Source of the DNA: Kitasatospora sp. NBC_00458
GTDB taxonomy: Bacteria > Actinomycetota > Actinomycetes > Streptomycetales > Streptomycetaceae
Direction of reading: 5' to 3'
Length of the DNA stretch: 64,000 bases
Assembly (NCBI RefSeq): GCF_036013975.1
Contig: NZ_CP107904.1
Coordinates: 3,100,001 to 3,164,000, forward strand
Every line of letters begins with the position of its first letter. Position 1 is the first letter of the stretch. This document shows, one piece after another, positions 17,139 through 27,490 of this stretch. The position numbers and the translations under genes are program-made. A model generated the notes under the pieces. It did not search any database. It was not told where the DNA came from and was given only the letters and a program-made list of their open reading frames with translations.

Positions 17139-19778
17139 TCAGCCCTGCGGCAGCGCCGCGAGCTGGGCGGTGATCCGGGCGATGTCGGCCCCGGCGGCCT
17201 CCTGACGGGTCCGGATCTTGGCGACCACGTCGTCCGGCGCCTTGGCCAGGAAGGCCTCGTTGCCGAGCTTGGCGGCGGTCTGGGCCTTCTCCTTCTCGGC
17301 GGCCGCGAGGTCCTTGGCGAGGCGCTTGCGCTCCGCCGCGACGTCGATGGTGCCGGAGAGGTCCAGCGCCACGGTGGCACCGGCGACCGGCAGCGAGGCT
17401 GTGGCCGAGAAGCCCTCCTCCGGGACGGTCAGCCGCAGCAGCGACCGGATCGCGTCCTCGTGGACGGCCAGCACGGTGCCGTCCAGCTCCAGCCGGGCCG
17501 GGACCCGCTGCGCCGGCTGGAGGCCCTGGTCCGAGCGGAACCGGCGGACCTCGGTGACCACCTGCTGGAGCGTGGCGACCTCGGACTCGGCGGCGGCGTC
17601 ACGGAAGCCGCCGTCCGCCGGCCACTCGGCGACGACCAGCGACTCGGCGCCGGTGAGCGTCGTCCACAGCGCCTCGGTGACGAACGGCACGATCGGGTGG
17701 AGCAGCCGCAGGGTGACGTCCAGGACCTCGCCGAGCACCCGGCGCGAGGCGTCGGCCTGCGCCCCGCCCTTGGCCAGGGTGGTCTTGGAGAGCTCGACGT
17801 ACCAGTCGAAGACCTCGTCCCAGGCGAAGTGGTACAGCGCGTCCGAGGCCTTGGCGAACTCGTAGCCGTCGTACAGCGCGTCGACCTCGGCCACGGTCGC
17901 GTTCAGCCGCGAGAGGATCCAGCGGTCGACCGGGGTCAGCTGCTCCGGCGCGGGCAGCGGGCCCTCGACGGTGGCGCCGTTCATCAGCGCGAAGCGGGTC
18001 GCGTTCCAGATCTTGTTGCAGAAGTTCCGCGAGCCCTTGACCCAGTCCTCGCCGATCGGCACGTCGGCGCCCGGGTTGGCACCGCGGGCCAGGGTGAAGC
18101 GGACGGCGTCGGCGCCGTAGGCGTCCATCCAGTCCAGCGGGTCGACGGCGGTGCCGGACGACTTCGACATCTTCTTGCCGAACTCGTCGCGGACCAGGCC
18201 GGTCAGGGCGACCGTCTTGAACGGCGCCTGGCCGTCCATCGCGTACAGGCCGAACATCATCATCCGGGCGACCCAGAAGAAGATGATGTCGTGCCCGGTG
18301 ACCAGGACGTCGGTGGAGTAGAACTTCTCCAGGTCCGGGGTCTGCTCCGGCCAGCCGAGCGTGGAGAACGGCCACAGGCCGGAGGAGAACCAGGTGTCCA
18401 GGACGTCCGGGTCCTGGTGCCAGCCCTCGCCGGTCGGCGGCTGCTCGTCCGGTCCGACGCAGACGACCTCGCCGTCCGGGCCGTACCAGACCGGGATCCG
18501 GTGGCCCCACCACAGCTGGCGCGAGATGCACCAGTCGTACATGTTGTCGACCCAGTCGAAGTAGCGGCGCTCCAGCTCCTTCGGGTGGATCTCCACCTTG
18601 CCGTCGCGGACGGCGTCGCCGGCCGCCTGGGCCAGCGGGGCGACCTTGACCCACCACTGCAGCGACAGCCGCGGCTCGACCACCGTGTGGCAGCGCGAGC
18701 AGTGGCCGACGGAGTGCATGTACGGGCGCTTCTCGGCGACGATCCGGCCCTGCTCGCGCAGCGCGCCGACGACGGCCGCGCGGGCGTCCAGCCGGTCCAG
18801 GCCGAGGAACGGGCCGTGCACGGTGATGACGCCGCGCTCGTCCATGACGCTCAGGTTCGGCAGGTCGTGGCGCTGGCCGATGGCGAAGTCGTTCGGGTCG
18901 TGCGCCGGGGTCACCTTGACGGCGCCGGTGCCGAACTCCGGGTCCACGTGCTCGTCGGCGACGACCGGGATCTCCCGGTCGGTCAGCGGCAGCTTGATGG
19001 TCCGGCCGACCAGGTGCCGGTAGCGCTCGTCCTCCGGATGGACTGCGACGGCGGTGTCGCCCAGCATCGTCTCGGCCCGGGTGGTGGCGACGACGATCGA
19101 GTCCTCGCCGTCCCCGTAGCGGATCGAGACCAGCTCGCCGGGGACCTCCTCGTGCTCCACCTCGATGTCGGAGAGCGCGGTCAGACAGCGCGGACACCAG
19201 TTGATGATGCGCTCGGCCCGGTAGATCAGGCCGTCGTCGAAGAGCCGCTTGAAGATGGTCTGGACGGCCTGCGACAGGCCCTCGTCCATGGTGAAGCGCT
19301 CGCGCGACCAGTCGACGCCGTCGCCGAGGCGGCGCATCTGGCCGAGGATCCGGCCGCCGTAGTTCTCCTTCCACTCCCAGACCTTCTCGACGAAGGCCTC
19401 GCGGCCCAGGTCGTGGCGGGAGAGGCCGGACTCGGCGAGCTGCTGCTCCACCTTGTTCTGGGTGGCGATGCCGGCGTGGTCCATGCCGGGCAGCCAGAGC
19501 GCCTCGAAACCCTGCATGCGCTTGCGCCGGGTCAGCGCGTCCATCAGCGTGTGCTGGAACGCGTGGCCCAGGTGCAGCGCACCGGTGACGTTCGGCGGGG
19601 GGATGACGATCGTGTACGGGGGCTTGTCGCTCTTGGCGTCGGCGGTGAAGTAACCGCGCTCTACCCAGCGCTCGTACAGCTCGCCCTCTACGTCCGCCGG
19701 AGCGTAGGTCGTCGGGAGGGTGGCTGCTTCGTCCCCGGCGGGTGTGTTCGCGGGGCGCTGGTTCGTGGTGTCGGTCAC
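17139..19778 (-). CDS. valS: Valyl-tRNA synthetase
   Basis: Encodes about 879 residues. Class I aminoacyl-tRNA synthetase with the HIGH motif as HLGH in [16 protein letters not shown] and KMSKS in [15 protein letters not shown]. The editing domain contains [19 protein letters not shown]. Cys pairs ([22 protein letters not shown]) suggest zinc sites. The C-terminal coiled coil is visible ([27 protein letters not shown]). I chose GTG 19778: a -10-like TAAACT lies exactly 7 nt upstream with no ribosome binding site, consistent with a leaderless mRNA. No T-box leader is visible. folC, normally next, is displaced by an insertion. Confidence 0.95.
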   Translation of the reverse strand: MTDTTNQRPANTPAGDEAATLPTTYAPADVEGELYERWVERGYFTADAKSDKPPYTIVIPPPNVTGALHLGHAFQHTLMDALTRRKRMQGFEALWLPGMDHAGIATQNKVEQQLAESGLSRHDLGREAFVEKVWEWKENYGGRILGQMRRLGDGVDWSRERFTMDEGLSQAVQTIFKRLFDDGLIYRAERIINWCPRCLTALSDIEVEHEEVPGELVSIRYGDGEDSIVVATTRAETMLGDTAVAVHPEDERYRHLVGRTIKLPLTDREIPVVADEHVDPEFGTGAVKVTPAHDPNDFAIGQRHDLPNLSVMDERGVITVHGPFLGLDRLDARAAVVGALREQGRIVAEKRPYMHSVGHCSRCHTVVEPRLSLQWWVKVAPLAQAAGDAVRDGKVEIHPKELERRYFDWVDNMYDWCISRQLWWGHRIPVWYGPDGEVVCVGPDEQPPTGEGWHQDPDVLDTWFSSGLWPFSTLGWPEQTPDLEKFYSTDVLVTGHDIIFFWVARMMMFGLYAMDGQAPFKTVALTGLVRDEFGKKMSKSSGTAVDPLDWMDAYGADAVRFTLARGANPGADVPIGEDWVKGSRNFCNKIWNATRFALMNGATVEGPLPAPEQLTPVDRWILSRLNATVAEVDALYDGYEFAKASDALYHFAWDEVFDWYVELSKTTLAKGGAQADASRRVLGEVLDVTLRLLHPIVPFVTEALWTTLTGAESLVVAEWPADGGFRDAAAESEVATLQQVVTEVRRFRSDQGLQPAQRVPARLELDGTVLAVHEDAIRSLLRLTVPEEGFSATASLPVAGATVALDLSGTIDVAAERKRLAKDLAAAEKEKAQTAAKLGNEAFLAKAPDDVVAKIRTRQEAAGADIARITAQLAALPQG

Positions 19779-19785
19779 GACGGAC

Positions 19786-19791
19786 AGTTTA
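19786..19791 (-). promoter_or_regulatory. -10 box of a probably leaderless valS mRNA
   Basis: TAAACT on the minus strand, 7 nt before GTG 19778. A weak TTCGTA lies about 19 nt further upstream. This is inference from spacing. Confidence 0.4.
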
Positions 19792-19871
19792 CGTAATCCG
19801 GGAACCGGGTTACGAACCGCTTTCCCCTCCGGGGCGCCCGCGGCCGCCCCGGACACGCACCGGGACACGCA

Positions 19872-19908
19872 CCGGGGCCCCGGAACCGTGTCGGTTCCGG
19901 GGCCCCGG
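19872..19908 (-). terminator. Terminator of clpX
   Basis: Perfect 17-bp inverted repeat (19872-19888 with 19892-19908, 3-nt loop), 16 nt past the clpX stop. It separates clpX from valS transcription. Confidence 0.8.
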
Positions 19909-19924
19909 CGGACGTCCCGCGGTG

Positions 19925-21214
19925 TCAGGCGCTCTTGTCGCGCCGCTCCCGCTTGATCATGTCGCGCGGCACCAGGGTGGGGATGGCGTGCTTGGAGACG
20001 ACGTCCCCGGTCACCACCACGCGGGCGACGTCCTGACGCGAGGGGACCTCGTACATCACGGACATCAGCACCTCCTCCATGATGGCCCGCAGGCCGCGCG
20101 CGCCGGTGCCGCGCAGGATCGCCTGGTCGGCGATGGCCTCCAGCGCGTCCCGGGAGAACTCCAGCTCCACGCCGTCCAGTTCGAAGAGCTTCCGGTACTG
20201 CTTGACCAGCGCGTTCTTCGGCTCGGTGAGGATCTGCAGGAGCGCCTCGCGGTCCAGGTTGTGCACGCTGGTGATCACCGGGAGGCGGCCGATGAACTCC
20301 GGGATCATGCCGAACTTGACCAGGTCCTCCGGCATCACCTGACGGAAGTGGTCGCTCGCGTCCAGCTCCCGCTTGGAGCGGATGGTGGCGCCGAAGCCGA
20401 TGCCCTTGGCACCCGCGCGGCCCTCGATGATCCGCTCCAGGCCGGCGAACGCGCCGCCCACGATGAACAGCACGTTGGTGGTGTCGATCTGGATGAACTC
20501 CTGGTGCGGGTGCTTGCGGCCCCCCTGCGGCGGCACCGAGGCGGTGGTGCCCTCCAGGATCTTCAGCAGCGCCTGCTGCACGCCCTCGCCGGAGACGTCC
20601 CGGGTGATCGACGGGTTCTCGCTCTTCCGGGCGACCTTGTCGATCTCATCGATGTAGATGATCCCGGTCTCGGCCTTCTTGACGTCGTAGTCGGCCGCCT
20701 GGATCAGCTTCAGCAGGATGTTCTCGACGTCCTCGCCGACGTACCCGGCCTCGGTCAGCGCGGTGGCGTCGGCGATCGCGAACGGCACGTTCAGCATCCG
20801 GGCCAGGGTCTGCGCGAGCAGGGTCTTGCCGGATCCGGTCGGCCCGAGCAGCAGGATGTTGGACTTCGCCAGCTCGATGGCGTCCTCGCGGCCGTTGCCG
20901 CCGCTGCGGCCGGCCTCACCCGCCTGGACCCGCTTGTAGTGGTTGTAGACCGCCACCGACAGCGCCTTCTTGGCGAGGTCCTGGCCGACCACGTACTGGT
21001 CCAGGAACTCGTAGATCTCGCGCGGCTTCGGCAGCTCCTCGAAGCGCACCTCGGAGGTCTCGGCGAGCTCCTCCTCGATGATCTCGTTGCACAGGTCGAT
21101 GCACTCGTCGCAGATGTACACGCCTGGGCCGGCGATCAGCTTCTTCACCTGCTTCTGCGACTTGCCGCAGAACGAGCACTTGAGCAGGTCGCCACCGTCT
21201 CCGATGCGTGCCAC
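19925..21214 (-). CDS. clpX: ATP-dependent Clp protease ATPase subunit ClpX
   Basis: Encodes 429 residues from GTG 21214, with GAAGGGGAAG upstream. The N-terminal zinc-binding domain has Cys pairs in [11 protein letters not shown] and [10 protein letters not shown]. The AAA+ module has Walker [13 protein letters not shown], Walker [13 protein letters not shown], the arginine-rich sensor region and a C-terminal ClpX domain ([24 protein letters not shown]). ClpX unfolds substrates and feeds them to the ClpP peptidase encoded by the next genes. A hairpin between clpP2 and clpX and a 281-nt gap suggest clpX has its own promoter. Confidence 0.96.
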   Translation of the reverse strand: MARIGDGGDLLKCSFCGKSQKQVKKLIAGPGVYICDECIDLCNEIIEEELAETSEVRFEELPKPREIYEFLDQYVVGQDLAKKALSVAVYNHYKRVQAGEAGRSGGNGREDAIELAKSNILLLGPTGSGKTLLAQTLARMLNVPFAIADATALTEAGYVGEDVENILLKLIQAADYDVKKAETGIIYIDEIDKVARKSENPSITRDVSGEGVQQALLKILEGTTASVPPQGGRKHPHQEFIQIDTTNVLFIVGGAFAGLERIIEGRAGAKGIGFGATIRSKRELDASDHFRQVMPEDLVKFGMIPEFIGRLPVITSVHNLDREALLQILTEPKNALVKQYRKLFELDGVELEFSRDALEAIADQAILRGTGARGLRAIMEEVLMSVMYEVPSRQDVARVVVTGDVVSKHAIPTLVPRDMIKRERRDKSA

Positions 21215-21419
21215 GAGGTGCTTCCCCTTCGCCAGGGGCCCCGCGGGGGTTCCGGGGCCTGGTGCTGTGGACCGTCGACGCCCGACGGCGAATCGGTCTC
21301 GCTATCCGACGGTACTCTGCCGAGCCGCCGATTCCGTCCTCTTCGCCGGGTCTGCCCTACGCCCTGGGCGAATTGATACCGAACAGATGCCGTCGCAGGA
21401 GCCGCCGGTGTGCCGGAGC

Positions 21420-21446
21420 GGGGCGCGCGACCCGGCCGCGCGCCCC
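21420..21446 (-). terminator. Hairpin downstream of clpP2
   Basis: 10-bp perfect GC stem (21420-21429 with 21437-21446, 7-nt loop), about 50 nt past the clpP2 stop. It may terminate or attenuate before clpX. Confidence 0.5.
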
Positions 21447-21495
21447 GCTCCCGGCCCCTCCCCGCGCCGGACGGCGGGCGAGGGCGGTGCCGACC

Positions 21496-22158
21496 TCAGG
21501 AGGTCAGCGAGGCCTTGCGGGTGGAGATGACCAGGTCGACCAGACCGTACTCGACGGCCTCCTCGGCCGTCAGGATCTTGTCGCGCTCGATGTCGTCGCG
21601 GACCTGCTCCACCGACTTGTTGGAGTGCTTCGACAGCATCTCCTCCAGCTGCTCGCGCATCCGGAAGATCTCCCGGGCCTGGATCTCCAGGTCGGAGACC
21701 TGGCCGCGGCCGGTCTCGGTGTACGGCTGGTGGATCAGGATGCGGGCGTTCGGCAGCGCCATCCGCTTGCCGGGGGTGCCGGCCGCCAGCAGGACGGCCG
21801 CCGCGGAGGCCGCCTGGCCCATGCAGACGGTGGTGATGTCCGGCTTGACGTACTGCATGGTGTCGTAGATGGCCGTCAGGGCCGTGAACGAGCCGCCGGG
21901 CGAGTTGATGTACATCTGGATCTCGCGGTCCGGGTCCATCGACTCCAGGCAGAGCAGCTGCGCCATGATGTCGTTGGCCGACACGTCGTCCACCTGCGAG
22001 CCGAGGAAGATGATGCGCTCCTCGAACAGCTTGGCGTACGGGTCGTACTCACGGATGCCCTGCGAGGTGCGCTCGACGAACCTCGGGACGATGTAGCGGC
22101 CCTCGGCTCGCATGTCCTCGACGCGCGCCTTGGCACTGGAGAGGCTGGGGATGTTCAT
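21496..22158 (-). CDS. clpP2: ATP-dependent Clp protease proteolytic subunit 2
   Basis: Encodes 220 residues. The serine-protease triad is visible: Ser in [18 protein letters not shown], His in [10 protein letters not shown], and Asp in [21 protein letters not shown]. The oxyanion region [24 protein letters not shown] is intact. The protein assembles with ClpP1 into the mixed tetradecamer known from actinobacteria. It follows clpP1 by 50 nt on the same strand, forming the standard clpP1-clpP2 operon. Confidence 0.95.
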   Translation of the reverse strand: MNIPSLSSAKARVEDMRAEGRYIVPRFVERTSQGIREYDPYAKLFEERIIFLGSQVDDVSANDIMAQLLCLESMDPDREIQMYINSPGGSFTALTAIYDTMQYVKPDITTVCMGQAASAAAVLLAAGTPGKRMALPNARILIHQPYTETGRGQVSDLEIQAREIFRMREQLEEMLSKHSNKSVEQVRDDIERDKILTAEEAVEYGLVDLVISTRKASLTS

Positions 22159-22208
22159 GGGGGTTCTTGTCCTCCGGAGCGTTGTGGCTGTGGTCTCGTG
22201 GGCCAGGC

Positions 22209-22847
22209 TCAGGCGCCCGTGCCGCCGCCGCCGGGGACGTCCGCGGCGCTGTGCATGATCGCGTCGATCAGCCCGTACTCCAGGGCCTCCTCCGGCGTGA
22301 ACCAGCGGTCGCGGTCGGAGTCCGACGTGATCTGCTCGAAGGACTGGCCGCTGTGGAAGGCGATCAGCTCGGACATCCGCTTCTTGGTGCGGAGCAGCTG
22401 CTCGGCCTGGATGCGGATGTCGGTGGCCGAGCCGCCGAGGCCGGCGGAGGGCTGGTGCATCAGGATGTTGGCGTTGGGCAGCGAGAAGCGCTTGCCCTTG
22501 GCACCCGCGGTCAGCAGGAACTGGCCCATCGAGGCGGCCATGCCCATCGCGATGGTGACGACGTCGTTCTTGATGTACTGCATGGTGTCGTAGATCGCCA
22601 TGCCGGCCGAGATCGAGCCGCCCGGGGAGTTGATGTAGAGGAAGATGTCCTTGTCCGGGTCCGCGGCCAGCAGCAGCAGCTGGGCGGTGATCTTGTTGGC
22701 GATGTCGTCGTCGACCTGCTGGCCGAGGAAGATGATCCGCTCGTTGAGCAGCCGGTTGTAGACCTGGTCGCCGAGGCCGCCCAGCACGTCACCAGAGGCG
22801 GCGTGCGGCGCCATCGGGCCGGGCATCTGCATCTGCGGGTACGTCAC
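22209..22847 (-). CDS. clpP1: ATP-dependent Clp protease proteolytic subunit 1
   Basis: Encodes 212 residues from GTG 22847, with an AGGTGG-like ribosome binding site 4 nt upstream. It contains [24 protein letters not shown], the catalytic Ser in [15 protein letters not shown], His in [10 protein letters not shown], and Asp in [20 protein letters not shown]. It has a Met-rich N-terminus ([14 protein letters not shown]) and a Gly-rich C-terminal tail. It is first in the clpP1-clpP2 operon. A ClgR-like box about 140 bp upstream suggests activation by ClgR, as described in Streptomyces lividans. Confidence 0.95.
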   Translation of the reverse strand: MTYPQMQMPGPMAPHAASGDVLGGLGDQVYNRLLNERIIFLGQQVDDDIANKITAQLLLLAADPDKDIFLYINSPGGSISAGMAIYDTMQYIKNDVVTIAMGMAASMGQFLLTAGAKGKRFSLPNANILMHQPSAGLGGSATDIRIQAEQLLRTKKRMSELIAFHSGQSFEQITSDSDRDRWFTPEEALEYGLIDAIMHSAADVPGGGGTGA

Positions 22848-22987
22848 TTAGCCACCTGCTCAGTCGATTTGGACGGTCGCTCCGCGACCGTCACGGTGTC
22901 GCACAGCTTCCGGGTATCACGTCGTGATTGTTGCTGTCCATGGACCCTAACGCGCAGGCCGGGCCGCAGAATCCCTCACGCAGAACT

Positions 22988-23004
22988 GTTCGCTGTGAGC
23001 GCAG
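22988..23004 (-). promoter_or_regulatory. Candidate ClgR box upstream of clpP1
   Basis: The core 22991-23001, read on the minus strand as CGCTCACAGCG, fits the ClgR core CGCYNANRGCG exactly and is followed by AAC. The left flank does not fit the consensus A/T positions. It lies 141-157 bp upstream of the clpP1 start in the tig-clpP1 gap. ClgR control of clpP1P2 is established in Streptomyces and Corynebacterium. Confidence 0.55.
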
Positions 23005-23052
23005 GGTTCACGCCCGGCGGGCCCGCGGGGCCGGAACGCGGCCGGGAACACG

Positions 23053-23086
23053 GCGGGCCCGGACACCGTACGGCGTCCGGGCCCGC
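23053..23086 (-). terminator. Terminator of trigger factor gene
   Basis: Perfect 12-bp GC stem (23053-23064 with 23075-23086) around a 10-nt loop that is itself palindromic, 27 nt past the tig stop. Confidence 0.7.
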
Positions 23087-23113
23087 TGTCGCGCCTCAGG
23101 GCGACCGGGGAGG

Positions 23114-24517
23114 TCAGGCCTCGGTCTTCTCCTCGGCCTCGACGGCCTCGACGGCCGGGGCAGCCTCGACGGTCTCGGCCGACTCGTCGGCCTCGTCGTC
23201 GTCGAAGTTCACCTCGTTGCCCTCGGTGTCGACGACCTTGGCGGCCTCGACCACGGTGGCCAGCGCCTTGCCGCGGGCGACCTCGCCGACCAGCAGCGGC
23301 ACCTGGCCGCCCTGGACGACCTGCTGGGCGAACTGGTCCGGGGTCAGGCCCGAACCGGCGGCACGGCGGATGAGGTGCTCGGTGAGCTCCTCCTGGGAGA
23401 CGTTGAGCTCCTCGTCGGCGACGATCTGGTCCAGGACGAACTGGGTCTTGATGCCCTTCTTCGCCTGCTCCTCCAGCTCACCGAGGTACTCCTCCTCCGA
23501 CTTGCCCTGGGTCTCCAGGTAGGTCGCGAGGTCGAGGCCCATCGGCTCCAGCTGGTGGTGCTCCAGGTTGTGCTTGCGGGTCTCGATCTCGTCCTTGAGG
23601 AGCTTCTCCGGGAACTCGATCTCGACCAGGCCGAGCAGCGCGTCCAGCACCTTCTCCTGGGCCTGGGTGGCCTGGTCGTACTCCTTCATGCGCTCAAGGC
23701 GCTTGCGGGAGTCGGCGCGCAGGTCCTCCAGGGTGTCGAACTCGCTGGCCAGCTGGGCGAACTCGTCGTCCAGCTCGGGGAGCTCCTTCTCCTGGACGGC
23801 GGTGACGGTGACGGTGACCTCGGAGGTCTTGCCCGCCTGGGTGCCGCCCTTGAGCTCGGTGGAGAAGGTGGCGGTGCCACCGGCCTCCAGGCCGACGACG
23901 GCCTCGTCGATGCCGTCGATCAGACGGCCGGAGCCGATCTCGTAGCTCACGCCGGCGGCGGTGCCGTCCTCCGGCACCTCGCCGTCGACCTTGGCCTCCA
24001 GGTCGACGACCACGGTGTCACCGGCGGCCGCGGCGCGCTCGACGTCCTTGACCGAGGAGAAGCGCTCGCGCAGCTGCTCCAGGGACTTGTCGATGTCCTC
24101 GTCGGAGACCGCGATGGGGTCGACGGTGACCTCGATGGTCGAGAAGTCCGGCAGGGTGATCTCGGGACGGACGTCGACCTCGGCGGTGAACTTGAGGTCG
24201 CCGCCGTCGGCGATCTTCTCGACACCCTCGATGTTGGTGATGTCGGGCTGGCCGAGGACCTCGATCTTGCCCTCGTCGACGGCCTGCGTGTAGAAGCGCG
24301 GCAGGGCGTCGTTGACGGCCTCTTCCAGCACGGCACCACGGCCGAAGCGCTGGTCGATGACACGGTTCGGGATCTTGCCCTTGCGGAAGCCCGGGACCGA
24401 GACCTGCTGGTTGATCTTCTTGTACGCCGCGTCGAGGCTGGGCTTGAGCTCCTCGAAGGGCACCTCGACGGTGAGTCGAACCCGGGTCGGGTTCAGAGTC
24501 TCGACGGCGCTCTTCAC
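23114..24517 (-). CDS. tig: Trigger factor (ribosome-associated chaperone)
   Basis: Encodes 467 residues. GTG 24517 was chosen because AGGAG lies 8 nt upstream and the protein then begins [15 protein letters not shown], the family's usual N-terminus. The ribosome-binding signature is in [13 protein letters not shown] (G-F-R-x-G-x-x-P). An FKBP-type peptidyl-prolyl isomerase domain follows ([14 protein letters not shown]...[16 protein letters not shown]), then a helical C-terminal chaperone domain and an acidic tail ([20 protein letters not shown]). It binds the ribosome exit tunnel and folds nascent chains. It lies upstream of clpP1P2, the usual actinobacterial context. Confidence 0.95.
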   Translation of the reverse strand: MKSAVETLNPTRVRLTVEVPFEELKPSLDAAYKKINQQVSVPGFRKGKIPNRVIDQRFGRGAVLEEAVNDALPRFYTQAVDEGKIEVLGQPDITNIEGVEKIADGGDLKFTAEVDVRPEITLPDFSTIEVTVDPIAVSDEDIDKSLEQLRERFSSVKDVERAAAAGDTVVVDLEAKVDGEVPEDGTAAGVSYEIGSGRLIDGIDEAVVGLEAGGTATFSTELKGGTQAGKTSEVTVTVTAVQEKELPELDDEFAQLASEFDTLEDLRADSRKRLERMKEYDQATQAQEKVLDALLGLVEIEFPEKLLKDEIETRKHNLEHHQLEPMGLDLATYLETQGKSEEEYLGELEEQAKKGIKTQFVLDQIVADEELNVSQEELTEHLIRRAAGSGLTPDQFAQQVVQGGQVPLLVGEVARGKALATVVEAAKVVDTEGNEVNFDDDEADESAETVEAAPAVEAVEAEEKTEA

Positions 24518-24772
24518 GGTTGGGTCTCCTATGGGCTTGCGGTCGGGTTGCCTCCGCCTTCCCCGGGCCGCCGGCCTGGGCCGGTTGCGGGCGGGTCGGG
24601 CGAGACGGGCGATGGGCGATTGGAGCTGCATCTCCCGTGGGGGGTGGACGGTGAGCGTGACTCCTCGCCCTCGTGCGGTCGACCTGGGTGGACGCCGCAG
24701 GGACTACCGCCAGCGCCCCATCCTACCGGTACCACGAAAGGCGGACGCCAGGGCGGCACCGCAGGGGGTCGT

Positions 24773-26245
24773 TCAGGCGGTCCCGGCGGGCTCCGGGGCG
24801 GGCTCCGGAAGCTCCCCCGCGCCACCCCGGGCGGGGGCCGGGGACATGGTCGCGGCGGCGTCGGAGTCCCGCACCAGCAGGGCGATCAAGGCCGCGAGCA
24901 GGGCCAGCCCGGCGGCGGTGAGGAAGGCCGCGCGGTAGGCGGCGAGGTTCGCCACGGGCGTACCCGAGGCGTCCGCGGCGAGCGGTCCGACGGCCGTGAG
25001 GACGGTCCCGAGGACGGCGACGCCGAGTGCCGAGCCCAGCTGGCGCTGGGCGTTGTAGAGGGTCGAGGCGGCGCCGGTGGCGGCCGGGGCGACGGTGGCG
25101 AACGCGGCGGTCTGCGAGGGCATGAAGACGTGCGCCATCGCGAAGCCGGTGACGAAGAGCAGTGCCCGGACGGCCCAGAGGTTGCTCTCCGGCCCGATCG
25201 CGGCCATCAGCGCCAGGCAGCCGGCCACCACGGCGGCGCCGGCGGTGAGGATCCGGCGCGGGCCGAAGCGCGGGTAGAGACGGCCCGCCACCTGGGAGGC
25301 GAGCATCACGCCGAGCGCCTCCGGGAACACCATCAGGCCGCTGTGCAGGGCGTCCATGCCGAGCGCGTCCTGCATCAGCAGCGGGAAGAGGTAGAGCATG
25401 CCGAGGAAGGCCGCGCCGGAGAAGAGCGAGAGCAGGTTGGTGGTGCGGAATATCCGGTCCCGGAAGAGCCTCAGGTCGAGCATCGGCTCGGGGCGGCGCA
25501 GCTCGACCGCGACCAGGGCGACGAGCGCGACCAGGCCGCCGAGCGCCGAGACGAGGATCCGCGCGCTCCCCCAGCCCTCCGACGCGCCCTCCGAGAGGGC
25601 GTACATGGTGGCGCCGAAGCCGACGGCGGAGAGCAGGAAGCCGGCCGCGTCGAACCGGCCGGCCCGCTCGGCGCGGTAGTCGGGCAGGAAGAGGAGGCCG
25701 AAGACGAGGGCGGCGAGGCCGACCGGCACGTTGACGATGAAGACCCAGTGCCAGGACCAGCCGTCCACCAGCCAGCCGCCGAGCACCGGTCCGGCGGCCG
25801 GGGCGACGGCAGTGGGGAGCATCAGCACCCGGGTGGCGCGCATCCGCTCCTCCTGGGGGAAGGCCCGGAAGAGCATGGTCATCCCGACCGGGGTGAGCAG
25901 GCCGCCGGCCGCGCCCTGGAGGATCCGGTAGAGGGTGAGCGAGGTCATCGAGTCGGCGGCGCCGCAGAGCAGCGAGGCGAGGGTGAACAGGGCCAGCGAG
26001 AGGAGGAAGACCCGGCGGGTGCCGTACCGGTCGCCGAGCCAGCCGGAGAGCGGGACGAAGACGGCCAGGCTGACCAGGTAGCCGACGTTGATCACGCCGA
26101 CCCCGGCCGGGTCGGTGCCGAACTCGCGGCCGATCGCGGGCAGGGCCACGTTGACGATCGTGGTGTCCATGATCGACATGAACAGCGCGGCGACGAAGAC
26201 GACGCCGACCGCGATCTTGGGGTTCATCCGCGTCGGGCTGCGCAT
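24773..26245 (-). CDS. MFS drug exporter, DHA2 (EmrB/QacA) family
   Basis: Encodes 490 residues from ATG 26245, with AGGAG upstream. About fourteen membrane helices. Family motifs: motif A region GWLGDRYGTRRVFLLS between helices 2 and 3, motif D1-like AALFMSIMDTTIVNVALPAIG in helix 1, and motif C-like TAVAPAAGPVLGGWLVD in helix 5. It is probably a proton-driven multidrug or metabolite exporter. No regulator gene is adjacent. The C-terminal tail (SDAAATMSPAPARGGAGELPEP) is disordered. A tRNA-Pro gene lies immediately upstream on the same strand, separated by a hairpin. Confidence 0.88.
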   Translation of the reverse strand: MRSPTRMNPKIAVGVVFVAALFMSIMDTTIVNVALPAIGREFGTDPAGVGVINVGYLVSLAVFVPLSGWLGDRYGTRRVFLLSLALFTLASLLCGAADSMTSLTLYRILQGAAGGLLTPVGMTMLFRAFPQEERMRATRVLMLPTAVAPAAGPVLGGWLVDGWSWHWVFIVNVPVGLAALVFGLLFLPDYRAERAGRFDAAGFLLSAVGFGATMYALSEGASEGWGSARILVSALGGLVALVALVAVELRRPEPMLDLRLFRDRIFRTTNLLSLFSGAAFLGMLYLFPLLMQDALGMDALHSGLMVFPEALGVMLASQVAGRLYPRFGPRRILTAGAAVVAGCLALMAAIGPESNLWAVRALLFVTGFAMAHVFMPSQTAAFATVAPAATGAASTLYNAQRQLGSALGVAVLGTVLTAVGPLAADASGTPVANLAAYRAAFLTAAGLALLAALIALLVRDSDAAATMSPAPARGGAGELPEPAPEPAGTA

Positions 26246-26309
26246 CGGGACTCCTGGATTGGTGAAAAATCAACCACCCACGATGCCGGACCGGACCCGG
26301 AAACGACAA

Positions 26310-26336
26310 CAGGGCCCCGCCGAGGGCGAGACCCTG
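26310..26336 (-). terminator. Terminator of tRNA-Pro
   Basis: Imperfect stem-loop (26310-26336, outer CAGGG/CCCTG) followed on the minus strand by a T-rich run (TTGTCGTTT), just past the tRNA 3' end. Confidence 0.5.
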
Positions 26337-26343
26337 CGCACTG

Positions 26344-26417
26344 TCGGGGTGACCGGATTCGAACCGACGGCCTTCCGCTCCCAAAGCGGACGCGCTACCA
26401 AACTGCGCCACACCCCG
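26344..26417 (-). tRNA. tRNA-Pro (anticodon TGG)
   Basis: 74-nt cloverleaf. The acceptor stem CGGGGTG (5' end at 26417) pairs with CACCCCG. D arm GCGCAGTTTGGTAGCGC, anticodon stem TCCGC/GCGGA with loop TTTGGGA (anticodon TGG, reading CCA and other proline codons), T arm GTCGGTTCGAATCCGGT, discriminator A. CCA is not encoded. Confidence 0.97.
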
Positions 26418-26561
26418 TGGTGCCGAGAGGAAGCGTACACGCCGGGCCCTGCCGGTTCGGCGAGATATTCCGAGGCCCGGAAACGAATGTGGTGTGCACG
26501 CAGCCGACCGGACCAGGTACGCTGTTCCCGACCTTCCGTCCTGCAACGGCCGGGGGATCGC

Positions 26562-26635
26562 GCGGGCGTAGCTCAATGGTAGAGCCCTAGTCTTCCAAAC
26601 TAGTCACGCGAGTTCGATTCTCGTCGCCCGCTCCA
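26562..26635 (+). tRNA. tRNA-Gly (anticodon TCC), CCA encoded
   Basis: Acceptor GCGGGCG/CGCCCGC, D arm GCTCAATGGTAGAGC, anticodon stem CTAGT/ACTAG with loop CTTCCAA (anticodon TCC), T arm CGAGTTCGATTCTCG, discriminator T. A 3' CCA is encoded at 26633-26635. Confidence 0.97.
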
Positions 26636-26640
26636 CGGTC

Positions 26641-26677
26641 CGGCCCCGGAGTGATGCCCTGCATCGCTCCGGGGCCG
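26641..26677. terminator. Hairpin after tRNA-Gly
   Basis: 16-bp stem with one G-T pair (26641-26656 with 26662-26677, 5-nt loop), directly after the tRNA and before a convergent gene. It probably terminates the tRNA transcript. Confidence 0.7.
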
Positions 26678-26722
26678 TTCGCGTTCCCCGACGGCGTGCC
26701 CGACCCGGCGTCAGGGGCCCGG

Positions 26723-27277
26723 TCAGAGGCCCAGCCGGGCGGCCCGGGCGGCGGCCCGGTCGAGCAGCCGGTGGACGTCGGCCTGCCGGGTGGCGGGGCG
26801 GTCGTTGTACTCGTCCGGGGAGTTCACCGGGCGTCCGGTGGCGTGCAGCACCTCCATCAGCTGGACCCGGGCGGTGCGCACGGTGGCCGGCGTGCCGAAC
26901 CCGTGGGCGAGGACGGCCGCCTGGGCGCCAAGCAGGCAGACCCGGCCGGACGCGTCCCACATCGCGCCCTGCAGCCACCCGTGGGCGGCGATGTAGCGGG
27001 AGGCGAGCCCGAGGTGCTCGGCGGCGGTCACCGGCGCGGGGCGGGCCGGCCGGCGGAGCGCCCGGTCCAGCAGGGTGGCCCGGGGCGCCCGGTGGCCGTC
27101 GTACCAGGGGCGGAGCACCGAGCCGAGCGGGCAGGCGTACGGAACCGGAGTGCGCGCCGGGGCGGGCAGCGAGGCCAGGTACGCCTCGACCTCGGCGACC
27201 AGGCCGGACCCGTCCGCGGTCAGCAGGTCGAGGGTGAGCAGGGGCGCCGGAGGAGGCGTCAGTTCGGTGCGGGGCAT
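26723..27277 (-). CDS. Hypothetical protein, DUF6197-like
   Basis: Encodes 184 residues. Features recalling the streptomycete DUF6197 family: AAHGWLQGAMWDASGRVCLLGAQAAV in the middle (HGW-x-QGA-x-x-D-x-x-GR-x-CLLGA) and the C-terminal DEYNDRPATRQADVHRLLDRAAARA (NDRP then a helix). No signal peptide or membrane segment. Function unknown. An in-frame upstream start at 27317 exists but conservation and coding bias begin near 27277. It is convergent with tRNA-Gly. Confidence 0.7.
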   Translation of the reverse strand: MPRTELTPPPAPLLTLDLLTADGSGLVAEVEAYLASLPAPARTPVPYACPLGSVLRPWYDGHRAPRATLLDRALRRPARPAPVTAAEHLGLASRYIAAHGWLQGAMWDASGRVCLLGAQAAVLAHGFGTPATVRTARVQLMEVLHATGRPVNSPDEYNDRPATRQADVHRLLDRAAARAARLGL

Positions 27278-27490
27278 GCGGGTTCTCCCGGCGGAGCCGA
27301 TGGTTTCCGCTACCCAAAATGGTGCAAAAGGTTCATCTCCGCGACCGGAGCGCAGCGCCGGGCGGCGCGTGCGCGGGCCGGGGGCCGGGGCGGCGCGGTT
27401 TCCCGGGGAGCCTCCGGGCCGATAGCCTCGGCGGCGTTCGAAAGCAGTTCGACGGCGGTTCGCGACGCCCGGAGGCCGAGCGGAACCAGA

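Noticed and set aside
19779..19871. A possible T-box leader upstream of valS
   Set aside because: The gap is about 90 nt up to the clpX terminator, too short for a T-box, and no specifier or T-box core is visible; leaderless initiation fits better.
22928..26590. A very long plus-strand open frame (1220 codons) opposite tig and the MFS gene, and similar long antisense frames over mre, acnA and pepN
   Set aside because: They are products of the scarcity of stop codons in GC-rich DNA. Translations are Gly/Arg/Val/Asp-rich repeats without domains, and each lies opposite a gene with clear motifs.
26340..26640. The tRNA pair as an integration site of a mobile element
   Set aside because: No integrase, no direct repeat of the tRNA 3' end and no foreign-looking DNA flank the two tRNA genes.
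26604..27317. Minus-strand frame overlapping tRNA-Gly
   Set aside because: It overlaps a perfect tRNA gene and a terminator; the real gene is 26723-27277 in another frame.
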